A stretch of 64,000 nt of DNA from Bryopsis sp. KO-2023 (taxonomy: Eukaryota; Chlorophyta; Ulvophyceae; Bryopsidales; Bryopsidaceae). Made by a program: the position numbers and the translations under genes. Below the pieces are notes generated by a model, which was not told where the DNA came from, did no database searches, and was given only the letters and a program-made list of their open reading frames with translations. Numbering within the stretch: the first letter of the stretch is position 1; every line of letters begins with the position of its first letter. Positions 1 through 10,346 of the stretch are shown piece after piece. The stretch covers positions 2,170,001-2,234,000 of the forward strand of contig BSYQ01000003.1 of NCBI GenBank assembly GCA_030272585.1, in the 5' to 3' direction.

Positions 1-159
1 AATGTGCAAGAAATTTGATTTTTTTTTGCGATCTTGACTTTTCCACGACAAAAATCGCTTCCAAAACAGAGCCAAAGGATGACTAATACACACAACTTCT
101 TAGTGTTTCATATCCATAATTCCAGGCAAAAAAAAATCACCACCACAAGCATTCCTTAC

Positions 160-3100
160 CGACAAATTTAGCGGGCTCCCAATAGCCCACCCTCGGATCG
201 AACAGCCCAGCCGTCACCAGCAAATTCGGATATTCCACTTCTCGAATGTTGTCGATCGGGGAGTAGCTTTTGATGTACCAATAAAACTCGGGGTCAGCGG
301 GGTTTCCCCACTCCTCATATTCCAGAGAGGTCAAAGGAATGCTCTCATCCAGCATGGACGTCAGTACATCCACGAACGGGACCTCCAGAATTACCGTTTT
401 GAACAGATCTGGCCTCATGTTCATTGCGGCTCCGGCTGTCAGACCCCCGGCGGAGCCACCAGCTAATGTCAGCTTTTCTGGGCTGGTGTAGCCGTTGGCG
501 ATGAGGTATTCCGCACAAGAAATCACATCCAAGAAGGTGTTTTTCTTCTTGAGGAATTTCCCGGTCTCGTACCATTCCCTGCACAAAATCGATCCATTTT
601 TGTCCCAACATCTCTTTTCCTTTTTTGAAAAAAGAAAAAGCTGTTTTTGGGAAATTCGACAATCTTACCTCGCTCCGCATTTACCTCACGGAAGAGCACC
701 ACACAGAAATTTGATATTTTTCGAATTTGTTTTGTTGTTTTTTGAGAGGGATTTGGGGGAATGGAGGGGTGGGGGGGGGGGATTCCAAGAAATGGTTTCG
801 ACCCGCACACCTTCCCAGTGCACCGCCTCCTCTGACATGAGCAATAGCAAAGGTGAACCCCCTGTCAATCAGCGACAATCGTTCGGATGAGAAATGGGGG
901 TCCACAGAAATCTGGTAAGCTCCATAGACAGACAGCACCAGGGGGCTGGATCCATCAAGCTTCACCATGTCTGGCCTGTAAACGAGGGAAATCGGAATTT
1001 CAACTCCATCGTGACCCTCTGCCGTCAAACGCTCCGTCTTGTAAAGGGATTTGTCGAAACCGCCCTTCACCGTTTGAACTTTTTTAATGGATCTTTGGCC
1101 GGAAATCATGTCGTAGTCGATAACTGTTGGAGGCCTCGTCATTGAGGAGAGGTGCAGCCGGACCAGGTCCGAACTGAAATCGCTGTCATCACCTTTATTA
1201 AAAAAATGCAAAAAATATATATTAAAAAAAAACCTTGGCAAATTTTGAATGTGTGCGTGTGTCTTCCAGCAGTGAAAGCACTTCAAGGCGTGAGTTTAAG
1301 AATTTTCTAAAAATAGATCGATAGGTAGTCAACCCAGGTGATTAAATTCTCAACTTTTAAAAATGTATGGGGCTCTTTTCGGCTGGGGTGTCAAATCCTA
1401 GCACTGTGGCCTTAATATTAAAATAAAAAAAAGAACGAATTCAATTCGAAAAAGGCATTTTTTTTCTCTCCTTCCTCACTCTCCGAAACAGCTTAAAAAA
1501 ATAATGGGGAAAACTAATGGGGGATTTCTATTCGTTCTTCTGATTATTCGATTCAAAAATCTTCAGGGGAAAAAATGAAGAAAATAATTAAATAATAAAT
1601 AATCCAGTACTTACCAAATTGGAGCTTATATGCAGCATCCTCAATGCTGATTTTATGCGCTTTCCCAATGTTCCCTGGATTGATGCCCTCATCCGGCAAC
1701 TTATAGAGTACTATGTTTGAGAGGCCGTCTTTTCTCGCCTGGACTTGAAGAAAACCCTTCTTCGTATAATGGCTTTCGATTTCGACTTCTGGATCATAGG
1801 GCACGATAACCTGTACAAGCACATCAAAACGCAAAAATAAGAAAAAAAGTAAAGTTTCCTTTTTCATGGTTGGCGGTGTTTCAGGACCATTACTGAAAAC
1901 AGCAGTAGATTTGCTTTTTTCCTTGGATCTTCTTGATTCAATTTTCTTTTTCCAATTTTTATTTTTTTTTTTTTTTGGGGGGGGGGGGAGGTTAGTGTAG
2001 CCCTCACACAAGCACATCAACACAGTAAAAATCTTTTGCCTTTTTCCACAAATATTGTACTCAATCATGGTGAAATCCCCCTCTCTTCCCCCCCCCCACA
2101 AAAAAAAAAGATAAAAAAGTCGAAAACTTATCTGTTCGGTGTTCCCTCCATTCTGGAGAGTTCTTACTTAAAAAAAAAAAATCTCAATTCTTCTTTCCCC
2201 CCTCCCCCTTCTTAGCAACAAATCGTTTTCCTTCTCCACAGCAAAAAAAAAGGTCCTTACCTGCTGCTGGGTTGGGTCTGACACTGGAGCGATGACTATT
2301 TCGCCCTTGGGTCTCTTATCGTCCAATATGGTGATGTAAAAATATCCATGTCTATGCTCCACAGTGTAACGAACTTTTTCCGTCCTCCCCAAAACAGACT
2401 TCAGTTCGCTTCCCCGGTCCAAGGGGTCCAAATACAAGCTTTCAGACGTCACAGCATTCGCTGCCCCCCAAAATGAACATATCAACCAAGTTAAAAAAAA
2501 CACAAAAACCCTGAAAAAATGCAATGGTTTGTATTGACCTATCTTTTTTTTCCAGAATTTTCCTGAACCTGAATGAAACTCGTTTGTTTCTTCTCCTCAT
2601 TTGGACAAAATAACAACTTCCAGAAGGAAAAAAATATATACATATATTATTAAAAAAATAATAAAATAAATAACGTATATTTAAATAAATTACACTCTTC
2701 GGAGCATGGCTTCTCATCCCGCCAATTCATACATAAAACCAAAGCCAGCAATCGCTAAAAAAAAAAAAAGCAAAAAGCAAAAAATATATGAAGCCACGAA
2801 AGCAAAAAAAACTCACCAGCTGAAATCATGATGTATTTTTTATCATTGGTCCTTTCGAGTCCAGTCCAAAATTTTGGGTCTTTCTCGAAATGTATCAGCG
2901 TATCGTTGCCCTTTGACCCAATGTCATGCCTCCATATTTTGTCGGGCCTCGAGACTTCATCCACCGTCGCATAGAAAATGGATTTCGTGTCGGAGGAAAA
3001 TTCATAATTACCGTTGGTGTTCGGTATCGGTGAAATGATATCTTCTCCGGAAGAAATGTCCTATGAGGGAAAAAATATCTATATCGACATTGAGCAAAAG

Positions 3101-4721
3101 AAAAAATAAAAGAAAAAAAAAACATGTTTAAAATCTGCCGCGGTGCCCACGACAGTTTTCCTAGACACTTTAATAAGAAAAAAAAACAAAAAAAAAACAT
3201 ACAGAAAGTGACTGGAGAGTTCAATCATCAAAGACATTTTTCTTACTAAGAAGGGCCACATCGTTTTCATAAAAAGCAAAAACAAAGCACTCCCAGCCAA
3301 CACAATCCCTCAATTAGATTATAATTTTTCTTAGTGTGGGAGAAAAAAACGAAATTCTGGATGCCATTTTATTTTTCATTTCGTTTTTCTCCCACATACA
3401 CAAAAAGGATTAAATCCAGGAGATATACTTTGATATGCATGATGTAGCGCTCCTGCCCAGAAACGTCCTCCCCGAAAGCAGCCCATTTTTCATCATCGGA
3501 AACGACCAAGCCTTTGACATTATAAAAAGGGTGTTTCGACACCTCCTTCTGGCCATCGTGCACCACCTCCTCCGGAAAAGAGATGTCCATTTCATCCCTA
3601 ATGGAAGGGGGCCCCATAGTTTCAGGAACCTGGAAAAACAAAAGGGGGTTGACTCAACAAGAAAGAAAATTAACAGATCATCTGCTCGGTGGGAGTGGGG
3701 CTGGGAAGAAGCATGTACTGTGGGTAATAAATTTGTTTCCCAAAGATGATCTATTTGTTGTGTGGAAGATTTTCCGGCCAGAAAATCCATGGGTGATTCA
3801 TCCACAGGATAGGTGCAACAACTCCATAATTGCCCCCCCCCCCAAAAAAAAAAAAAAAATGCTTCGAATTTTCTTTGGTATTGCGATGAAAAACAAAAAA
3901 AAGAAGAATTAACCTTACCTTCCTCCTCAAAACTCTTCTGGCTTGCTGCCCCTGAAAGGTTTGTATGTAATAGAAATGGGATCCAAGTCTGCCAAAAAAG
4001 AAACCCACCAAAACCTCAACCAAGAAAAGAAAAAGAAAGAAAAGAAAAAGAAAGAAAAGAAAAAATCATCACGAAGATATTCATCCAAAAAAATCATTTT
4101 TTATATAAACCTTCCTTTTTTCTTCGTGTGAGACTTCACCGAGGTTCTTTTGGAAGGAAGCAGAATTCGTTAAAAAAGGATTAATGCAAGCTGGCTGCAT
4201 TTCTGCACTTCTGTTCGCACCTGTAGGGGGCCGATTGATCGACCTCCAGGATCCGATTTTTCATTTCTTCGAAAAGAATTTCCTCGGCCTCCTCCGTTCC
4301 TAATGCAGCTTTTGTGTAGTTATTTTCAGCCTCCAGGTAAGCCAGCACATCAGGGTCCTTCCTTTTGTCATCTCGGAGCCTAACCATCCATCGCAAAACA
4401 CTTCAAAATCCCCCCCCCAAAAAAAATAAAGAAGAAGAAGAAGAAGTCCAAACACCCACAGTATTCCACAGACAATCACCCTCACAGGTATTCAAACCCC
4501 GTTCCTAAAGACAGTCAAAAAATGCGCCCCTTATCTGTCATTTCCCCCTGAAAGAGTTTTGGCAACTGCCATCGCTCCAGCGAGCCTTGTTTCAAATGTC
4601 TGTATGAAATTCCCTGCCAAAGATTCAACCCACCAGTAATAATAATCTGATCGGACATCGCCATGCGCTTCCAGTTCAACGAGTCTCCTATCGGCCCTTG
4701 GGGCAACAGGCGATTCAACCT
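160..4721 (-). CDS. Oligopeptidase B (prolyl oligopeptidase family S9A), multi-exon, C-terminus outside the window
   Basis: Serine peptidase that cuts short peptides after Arg/Lys. Exons on the minus strand: 4721-4634, 4379-4221, 3988-3919, 3629-3429, 3060-2817, 2460-2261, 1810-1615, 1192-811 and 578-160. Each is bounded by AG/GT, and the phases agree from exon to exon. The early exons give the beta-propeller (DYYYWLRDD, DPDVLAYLEAEN, GNYEFSSDTKSIFYATVDE, WRHDIGS). The 1192-811 exon holds the hydrolase start (SVYGAYQ, AHVRGGGALGR). The 578-160 exon holds the nucleophile elbow GGSAGG, then VPFVDV, MLDESIPLT and EEWGNP, with the catalytic Asp in TAGLFDPRVGYWEP. The catalytic His would lie in an exon left of position 1. 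The motifs match bacterial oligopeptidase B almost block for block, which separates it from true prolyl oligopeptidase. Intron donors are mostly GTAAG/GTGAG. No break is seen, so this is probably an active host gene. Confidence 0.95.
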
Positions 4722-5048
4722 CTATATTGTCAGGTAACGTCAAAAACATTCAATAACCAAAAACTTTCCCAATGCACACTTCCGATTTCCATCTTATTTC
4801 AGATCCGGGCAGGGAAAACACAAAGGATGCCCTTTTCTCAGCTTCACAAGCATATTTCTCAAATTCCCCCAGACAGACTGGGCATCATGTCTGCCACAGT
4901 GCGCTGCTTCCGTTTCGGATCCTGCCCTCATCCCACCCCAATTCACTTCCTATTTTGAAAAACTAGAAAATAATAATCGAAAAAAAATCATCAAGGTTCC
5001 ATTTGCATCAAAAAATCAGACACTTGACTAGACAAGCTGCTCCAATAC

Positions 5049-5187
5049 CTTTCAGCCTCCGCAGTGAATGTTGCGGAATCCATGTTTCGGCTGGTTCTGA
5101 ATCAGAATTCGAAGTCGGAAGTGAGGATAGGGGAAACACTCCACCACGACCACCCACGATCGGCAAAAACGAAAACGGCACGATCAC
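5049..5187 (-). CDS. Possible N-terminal exon of the oligopeptidase B gene
   Basis: An open stretch begins after an AG at 5189-5188 and ends in AAAG before GTATTG. It leaves one base over, which is what the next exon (from 4721) needs. It would encode a low-complexity Ser/Pro/Gly-rich leader ending in HSLRRLK, which could be a transit peptide or an unconserved N-terminus. A competing reading is an ATG in another frame near 5265 (MARLEIFLLAF), which resembles a signal peptide. The true start codon was not decided. Confidence 0.35.
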
Positions 5188-5425
5188 CTGTGTCAAAACA
5201 CCCGAATCCGTGTACTGCCCGCGGCCACATGACAAACGCCAGCAAAAAGATTTCGAGCCTCGCCATTGCGGAAGTCTGTGTGTTTTGTTTCTTGATGCAT
5301 AGCATGGCTGGGGGGTTGTGAAGTAGTCTCGGACATCGCAGAGTTGTGTGAATCGGAAGGGACAGCCGCAGCCACGAGTCGATTCAAAACGTCTGATCTT
5401 CCTCTCAACTCGACGGCTGATTTGA

Positions 5426-5905
5426 TTATTTCAACTCACTTTTGTGTGGGAGAAATTTGGCGAAGGCCAGTTGCTGTGCGGCTTGGTATGAGATATGCTT
5501 TGCGTACACCTGGCGCACTGCAAGCTCAGCCGCATCGCTCCCATGTGTTGATTTTTGAGGGTTCCTTCGAAGGTTTCTGTCGGCCTGTTTGGGTTCTAGT
5601 CGTTGATTCACAATAAAGGCAGATTGGCTGCAGACTGTCAGTGGTGTTCGAGTTACCGGATTGATCGGGTCTTTTTGGGACACCCTGCTACCCAATTGTC
5701 TGATAAACTCGGTGTTCACCTGGCAAAAGACGATATTCACAATGACGGACTCCTTGTGACAGGTCCAGCAGCACCACCACTCCTTACAAGGAGGGTTACT
5801 AACGCCCTCCCCCCGAAAAAAGGTCATTGCAAGTGAACACATGTCATACCTTGAAACGCAACCGGTGTGTGTAATTCCGATTAACCCACTGCATGAGGAT
5901 CCCAC
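5426..5905 (-). other. Unrecognised open frame between oligopeptidase B and the DIRS element
   Basis: A 159-codon minus-strand frame without a clear ATG at its head. Its last third (around KQADRNLRRNPQKS and SDAAELAVRQVYAKH) has a protein-like composition and runs into AAA followed by GTGAGT, a good splice donor. It could be a 5' exon of the oligopeptidase gene or chance. No family is recognised. The rest of 5306-6050 shows nothing else I can name. Confidence 0.2.
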
Positions 5906-6054
5906 CCAGAAAAGCTGGAGGAGTTCTCTTCACAAAAGGCTAAACATATTAATACTAAATGCCCCTTAACTCACAAGTAAGCAGTAAGGAATCAAATACC
6001 ATGAAAAAAACGGTCCCCAGCTGTCCCTAATAACTACTTAATAAAATAATTCAG

Positions 6055-7230
6055 CTACCGTTTTTTCCATGCAAAAAATAACAAGTCGGACTCCGTCGCG
6101 ACCTGCGCTTTGTCGATATACGACCAAACGGCCGTCGACGATGCAGACCACCCCCCCCAGAATTTAATGTCCCCTTCACTAATCCCAATCGCATACATTG
6201 CGGATGCGCCGCCCCGACGAAGAGAGTGATGGCCATACACACAACCCTTAGGCAATCCACTTGCGTCTCCAAAATTCAAGATAACTCTGGAGAAGCACTT
6301 CGCCACAAATTTCGCATCCAATGAAACTGGCTCACCAGGCAATCGCCATAATGAGGCGAGTGGAGACGTCGCCATTTCGTGATCCTGGCCCCAGTTTTCT
6401 TTCCGCGCTTTCAAAAACTTTTCAAACGCCCCGAAAACCTCTGGGCACCCCGAACAAGGAAAAAGCCTCGACCGTCGCAACTCAAAAGCATTATGCGCTT
6501 TATAGCGTCGCTCGATAAAATGTATCGTGCACTCACCCGCATCCAGTTCCAGATCCTGCAGGCGAACCGCGAACGCCGTATCCGCCCGAGCGAAGAAAAG
6601 GAAATCGAATACCATCAATAAAAGATCTCTGACTTGAGGAAGGGTCAGATCCTGTTCCCGAACCAGAGATAGCCAAAATTGGACCGCCCTGGAGGGCACT
6701 GGCGAGTGCTGCACCGGAATCTTCTCCGGTGATTGTTCCGCCAAATCCTTGCCCCATCCCGCGATAAACCTCTTGGTCACCTCGTCCGAAAGTTTCAAGG
6801 CGCCCAACATAGTCCACGAGTGCATGGATTGGATCGCCGTCAAATACTGGCGCGCGGACACAGGACTCACTTTTCCTTCCTCTTTCAAAAAAGTCAAGTA
6901 CTCATAAATCTCCGGGGTTAATACAGGAAACGGGGGTTTCCCTTTGGTAGACTGCATAAAATGCCAAAATTTTCTAAACTTTGCAAAAATAGTATCCCGT
7001 CCAGACGGCGCATTCGATGCAATAATCTTGCGAACCAAATCGGGCACCACATGCAGCCGCAAAGCCACAATCTCAGACGGCCATTGTATATCCACTTCTA
7101 GCAAACGCTCCCAATCATACTGTTGCTGTCCAAACTCCTCGTTTAATACTGCGAGGACAATCTTTCGAAGGGAATTACCTTGTCCTTCCAGAACCAAACC
7201 TTCTTCGGTTTGTTGATAATCCACACTACC
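6055..7230 (-). CDS. Tyrosine recombinase domain of the DIRS-like element
   Basis: The last ~390 codons of a long minus-strand frame. Seen: an N-terminal SAM-like core-binding region (IFAKFRKFWHFMQS, LTFLKEEGKVSPVSARQYL), then the catalytic fold with an Arg in ARADTAFAVRLQDL, the H-x-x-R box in HHSLRRGGASAM, and a candidate nucleophile Tyr in TAVWSYIDKAQ. In this family the recombinase is thought to insert a circular DNA intermediate, so no target-site duplication is expected. The frame continues upstream across the RT region, but there it is only an overlapping frame. Part of a fossil element. Confidence 0.85.
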   Translation of the reverse strand, partial: GSVDYQQTEEGLVLEGQGNSLRKIVLAVLNEEFGQQQYDWERLLEVDIQWPSEIVALRLHVVPDLVRKIIASNAPSGRDTIFAKFRKFWHFMQSTKGKPPFPVLTPEIYEYLTFLKEEGKVSPVSARQYLTAIQSMHSWTMLGALKLSDEVTKRFIAGWGKDLAEQSPEKIPVQHSPVPSRAVQFWLSLVREQDLTLPQVRDLLLMVFDFLFFARADTAFAVRLQDLELDAGECTIHFIERRYKAHNAFELRRSRLFPCSGCPEVFGAFEKFLKARKENWGQDHEMATSPLASLWRLPGEPVSLDAKFVAKCFSRVILNFGDASGLPKGCVYGHHSLRRGGASAMYAIGISEGDIKFWGGWSASSTAVWSYIDKAQVATESDLLFFAWKKR

Positions 7231-9215
7231 GAACGCCAAGGGGGGTACGGGGTCTGGTTGCACGTTCCCGGATGAGGTAAAAATGTCCCTGCTCGATCCG
7301 GGAGCCAAATCCCTCCTTGGGCTAGGCTCATCACGTGGCGACACCACACTGCTCCGGGCCACCAAGGCAGTACCAACAGGGCACGAACTCGCGGTAGGTT
7401 GTTGAGGAAGTCGATAGTTTTCTCCAACAATCCCCAGGGTGGGTGAACGAACGAAACGCCTCTGTCCCAATCCCTCTGGGAGAGAGCATCGATGCCTGAG
7501 CTCTCGTGTTCCCAAGTTCGTGAGTTGTATTCCTCCACTTGCCGATCCCTGAGCGTGGCAAACCGGTCTATCCGAACCGGGCCAAAGTGAACCTCCAACC
7601 GACGAAAAATAGCCGGATTGAGTCTCCAGCCATGAGACTGGAGGCGGCTCAATGCGTCTGCCTGGAAATTGTCCTGGGAGGCCACCCAACGTGGGCACAA
7701 CCGCGCCCCCGTCCGCGTCAGAAATTCGACGATCTGCTGTAATACAGGAACCAGAGTCGGCTCGTACACCCGTAGCTTCTTGAGCGCCCAATAAGTTACC
7801 CTGGAGTCCGTAACCACGGATACCAGACATTTGTCGAGGCATGGTTCCCAATGCTCCAAGGCGCGCGACACTGCCGTCAGCTCCTTCCAATTGATTGACT
7901 GTTGCTGATAGTCGGCCTGAAAAGAGCCGTGACACACTGCCCCCTGTGCTCGTCGCTCCCGCTCGTCGGTCTCCACCAAGCCTTTCAACAACGAGGCCCC
8001 CGAGCCGGTGAGGGAGGCGTCGGTTTCCAGCGTCCAATGGATCTTCCCGGCTTTCCACCGAGTTCCATTCCAGGACGCGGGAACGTTTCGCCACCACTGC
8101 AACTCCCTCCTCGCGGCTGCAGATATGGGAACCCATGAATTCCAAGTCTTCTTTTGACCGATCTGAGCGTATAAATGGCTCAAATAGAACCTGGCGGCGC
8201 TTAACGCTGGGCTGGTGCTCTGGCAAAGGCCACAGAACGATGCCACCAGTCGAACTGGGAGCTTCCAACGCTGTCGGCGCCCCCGATCGAGCAACAACCG
8301 TGCCAACCCCTGGATCCGACACAACCTTGTAACCGGTACTCGTAAAAGACATTGATTGGTATCTATTTCTAATCCCAAATGAATCCTCCTCCTGGAGGGC
8401 GAAAAATCGCTCTTGATGGGGTGGACTAACAGGCCTAAAGCCTGGAAAAATTTTTGAATCCACCTGCCCCATCGAGACAAAACCTTTTTCCCCTTGTATA
8501 ACGCTAGAAAGTCGTCTAAATACACTAAAAGCGTGACGGGAATATCGGCTTTCCAAATTTTCTTCAAAATGCCCCCTGGCGGACAAGCCACTTGTCGCGG
8601 AAAACGTAAAAAGGACGACACATCCTTCATCACCTTTGTCCATACAAAAGGTGAAATACACAAACCAAACGGCAATGCACAACACTCGAATAGACGACCA
8701 TTTACCATAATCGTCAAATATTTCCTCAGCTTGGGGTGGATGGGCACATGGAAGTACGCATGTTTCAAGTCCCATTGAATCATGTGGGCGGCTTCTGGAA
8801 AATGGCCGACCGCCGACTGCAGAGTCTCGAACCGGACTTTGGGAACCTGAATCCACTGATTGATTGGTCGTAAATCCATGATGAGCCTGTAGTCGGGAGA
8901 ATCGCGTTTCTTGATCAAGAAGGCCTTGGACACCCAGCGATTCGAACGGGCCGGCCGTAACACCCCGAGATCCAAATACTCTTGTAAAATCTTGTCCCAT
9001 GCTTGACCAGTTGCCCCCTCCATCACTGAATTCCCCTCGTGGAAGGGGGGCGGCGGTCCTGAGATCCAATTCCAATCCACCCCCTGATGCAACCATTTCA
9101 TTGTGCGCCGGGAAGCTCCCATACGTCTCCAAATCGTCAACCGCTTCCTCGGCTGATTGAAGAGAAAAGTCGTCTGATCGCGAACTGGCCATTCTGCTGG
9201 CGGCCGATACCGCAT
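7143..9215 (-). CDS. Reverse transcriptase / RNase H region of the DIRS-like element
   Basis: A minus-strand frame of about 690 codons. RT motifs in order: DYRLIMDLRPINQW, the QWDLKHAYFHVPIH block, ALPFGLCISPFVWTK, and the catalytic box VYLDDFLALY. RNase H follows with LETDASLTGSGASL, INWKELTAVSRALE and VVTDSRVTYWAL, then NFQADALSR. The tail (RIDRFATLRDRQ, YNSRTWEHES, VHPPWGLLEK) is the conserved segment that follows RNase H in DIRS elements. Some DIRS lineages add a methyltransferase; none is seen. Confidence 0.85.
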   Translation of the reverse strand: MRYRPPAEWPVRDQTTFLFNQPRKRLTIWRRMGASRRTMKWLHQGVDWNWISGPPPPFHEGNSVMEGATGQAWDKILQEYLDLGVLRPARSNRWVSKAFLIKKRDSPDYRLIMDLRPINQWIQVPKVRFETLQSAVGHFPEAAHMIQWDLKHAYFHVPIHPKLRKYLTIMVNGRLFECCALPFGLCISPFVWTKVMKDVSSFLRFPRQVACPPGGILKKIWKADIPVTLLVYLDDFLALYKGKKVLSRWGRWIQKFFQALGLLVHPIKSDFSPSRRRIHLGLEIDTNQCLLRVPVTRLCRIQGLARLLLDRGRRQRWKLPVRLVASFCGLCQSTSPALSAARFYLSHLYAQIGQKKTWNSWVPISAAARRELQWWRNVPASWNGTRWKAGKIHWTLETDASLTGSGASLLKGLVETDERERRAQGAVCHGSFQADYQQQSINWKELTAVSRALEHWEPCLDKCLVSVVTDSRVTYWALKKLRVYEPTLVPVLQQIVEFLTRTGARLCPRWVASQDNFQADALSRLQSHGWRLNPAIFRRLEVHFGPVRIDRFATLRDRQVEEYNSRTWEHESSGIDALSQRDWDRGVSFVHPPWGLLEKTIDFLNNLPRVRALLVLPWWPGAVWCRHVMSLAQGGIWLPDRAGTFLPHPGTCNQTPYPPWRSVVWIINKPKKVWFWKDKVIPFERLSSQY

Positions 9216-9544
9216 TCACTTCTTTGGATGATTCTGATTCTGCGGCGGCTGCTGCTGTTGCTGAGCCCCAGAATTCTCGCCCTGTCCTTGCTGCGCTCCT
9301 TTACGAGAACGACCTTTTTTCTGATCACCCCGAGAGGGCGTAGTAGCGTGCTTAACCTGCGCCCGCTGCAACTGCTCCCGAAACGAGCCAAAATATTCGT
9401 GGGCCACTGGGGCGGAATATCCCCGGAACTGAGCTCCTTGTAATCGAATCTGATTCTGCAGCCCTGCTGCTGCACCGGGAACGTCAGGGTCTTGGGAACC
9501 TCGCGTCTGTAACACCTGCCACTGGGCAACTGCTAAATCCAAAG
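9216..9544 (-). CDS. gag-like C-terminal region of the DIRS-like element (piece left of the Gypsy insertion)
   Basis: A Gln-rich and basic tail (QQQQQPPQNQNHPKK region, KKGRSRKGAQQGQ) follows a short helical stretch (LDLAVAQWQVLQTRG). It ends where the Gypsy LTR begins at 9545. Matching gag-like DNA resumes at 41105, right of the Gypsy element, in the same orientation. The assignment rests on position upstream of RT and on composition. No zinc knuckle is seen. Confidence 0.6.
9540..9544. repeat. Target-site duplication CAAAG of the outer Gypsy element (left)
   Basis: CAAAG immediately left of the LTR; the same five bases follow the other LTR at 41105-41109. A 5-bp duplication is typical of Ty3/Gypsy integrases. 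Confidence 0.92.
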
Positions 9545-9771
9545 TGTTACAGCTCCGTGGGTTATGAGCTGTGTAACGAACTGAGGGTGGGGCGATAGAC
9601 ACACACGAGCACACTTGAAGGGAAAGATAACTTACAGAATAATAAACGTTCGAACCTAGCACAGAGCCCTCCTTGTAACCTCTGTAGTACAATCGTACTC
9701 TGAGGTGACCCCTGTACTATCCCGTACTACCAAGTCAGACATGCAGCTGTCTGTACCACACATGCGCTACA
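9545..9771 (-). repeat. 3' LTR of the outer Gypsy element
   Basis: 227 bp. On the element's strand it begins TGTAGCGCATG and ends GCTGTAACA (TG...CA). Same length as the partner at 40878-41104, with no difference found by eye. Confidence 0.95.
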
Positions 9772-10346
9772 AACGCCGCCTCTTATCTAGTAAATCGTCC
9801 CGACTCTAAATAAGAAGATTGTCTGAATGGTCAAATAAATTCAATAATCAATTCAATCATTTCCAAATCATAAAACTGTAATTAAACTAAAATCCCCCAA
9901 CCTTTTGATTCCCCCAGAAAACCCACCCCAGTTCCACTCAACGACCCCGAACACCCATCACTGTCTCTGACGGTCTTGCGCGGCTACCACTGCGTCCACA
10001 GCATACTCTAGCTCCTTGCGCGCTCCAACAGTCCGCCATATCGACGGTGGTGTTTCTGATCCAGTACCTCCAAACTCCTCTGCAGCAGTCCCCACAGTCG
10101 GCTGTTCACGCTAGCGGGATAACCGGTGTCTGCTCAGTCCTTCCCTTTAGCGCTAGGTAAACGTCCACCAAAACTGTCCCATACCAGCCCCAGTGGCGGT
10201 GCTGCCACCGGCCAACTGAAATCAGCGGATATGCTGAGAGTTTGTCGGCTCCTCGTTGAGTTCCACTTATTTCAGAACTGGTTTAAGCTCCCCTCGCCCA
10301 CTGTCCGCCACTTGTTCTCGACGACGATAGATGTTCTCCCCAACAT
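9772..10346 (-). other. Non-coding 3' region of the outer Gypsy element
   Basis: The stretch between the end of the pol frame and the 3' LTR: AT-rich next to the LTR, then Pro/Ser-coding-like DNA without a recognised domain. The polypurine tract should lie here, just inside the LTR. No gene is supported. Confidence 0.5.

Noticed and set aside
7230-9219. Upstream two thirds of the 1054-codon frame that ends in the DIRS tyrosine recombinase
   Set aside because: It overlaps the RT/RNase H frame out of phase and shows no domain. Only the C-terminal ~390 codons are supported as recombinase.
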